Source: Chaenocephalus aceratus
Taxonomy: Eukaryota; Chordata; Actinopteri; Perciformes; Channichthyidae
Direction: 5' to 3'
Length of the DNA: 64,000 nucleotides
Assembly (NCBI GenBank): GCA_023974075.1
Contig: CM043792.1
Location: forward strand, 21,567,819 to 21,631,818
Part shown: positions 63,616 to 64,000 of the stretch, in pieces
Numbering within the stretch: position 1 is the stretch's first letter
How the letters are laid out: the number at the start of each line of letters is the position of its first letter
Notes under the pieces: model-generated
What the model was told of the DNA's origin: nothing
What the model saw: only the letters and a program-made list of their open reading frames with translations
Databases searched by the model: none
Made by a program: the position numbers and the translations under genes

Positions 63616-64000
63616 GCTCCCGGCCCGTTCATTGCAAACGCTCCGGAGGGACGTTTATTCACAAATAACCCTCTCTGGAAAATCCTAAATTGTGGAATAG
63701 TTTGGCCATTATAATTATTTTTGATTCGATTTCTGGCGAGAAGTGTATATTGTACTCTTAGAATCCACGTCCAGTCGATGTGTAGGATCTATAGTTTGAT
63801 AGATATTACGAAGATGATTTGAGGTCTCGCCAGGATAACGTGTATGCAGCTTCCATGTAAAGTTAGCATGGGTAAAAACAGTTTTTCCGGTCTTGAAGTT
63901 TTCATAATAAAACCGGATATATTCCCCTCACTGTCAAATGGTTACACAGTGATATCTGCATTACTCATTCACTAAAAAACATCAGTTTATCCTTGTTAAT
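63616..64000 (-). mobile_element. Partial repeat related to the long-TIR element, cut by the window edge
   Basis: The reverse complement of the last 80 bases starts ATTAACAAGGATAAACTGAT and follows 40147-40230 closely (TTTTTTAGT, GCAGATATCACTGT shared). TAATGGCCAAACT-type sequence further in is also shared with 39840. Its other end lies outside the window. Confidence 0.45.

Overview
The window is teleost fish genomic DNA. Three vertebrate protein genes with ordinary GT-AG introns lie on the + strand in the order bahcc1 (3' end only), fscn2, tmem235. These genes all map to human 17q25.3, and BAHCC1 and FSCN2 are near neighbours there. Long (CA)n/(TG)n arrays and many short TIR-bounded DNA elements of teleost type fill the spaces between them. 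No prokaryotic, viral, rRNA, tRNA or CRISPR features were seen.

Layout. 1-3.6 kb: last three visible coding exons and the 3' UTR of bahcc1, ending in a BAH domain. 3.6-18 kb: intergenic, with microsatellites, a telomere-like array and several CTCF-like motifs. 18.5-23.4 kb: five-exon fascin-2 gene; its first exon carries an apparent one-base deletion in an A run, and intron 4 is almost entirely a TTAA-flanked element. 23.4-33.1 kb: intergenic, with a hAT-type MITE (8-bp target-site duplication, TSD) and a MITE just upstream of tmem235. 33.1-47.0 kb: four-exon tmem235, whose 11.4-kb third intron is swollen by mobile DNA: a 2.8-kb long-TIR element, a 1.3-kb TIR element, and a 1.8-kb hAT-type element with a smaller element nested in it. 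47.0-50.7 kb: 3' UTR and plain intergenic DNA.

50.7-63.5 kb: the most unusual region, a nest of transposons inside one pair of matching TIRs (50705-63460). It encodes a SWIM zinc finger plus YqaJ/lambda-exonuclease-like nuclease on the + strand and a DDE_Tnp_4 (PIF/Harbinger-ISL2EU type) transposase on the - strand. Both are damaged by frameshifts. Inserted into or next to these are a 2.1-kb nearly perfect palindrome, a GC-rich-TIR element, a hAT fragment with a BED zinc finger, and a 2.8-kb element with a 10-bp TSD that carries THAP-domain exons. 63.5-64.0 kb: the start of another repeat, related to the long-TIR element of tmem235 intron 3, cut by the window edge.

The three cellular genes do not form a pathway. 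bahcc1 is a chromatin factor, fscn2 an actin bundler of photoreceptors and hair cells, and tmem235 a claudin-like membrane protein. The transposon genes would act together only in mobilising the 12.8-kb element, and the copy here looks inactive.
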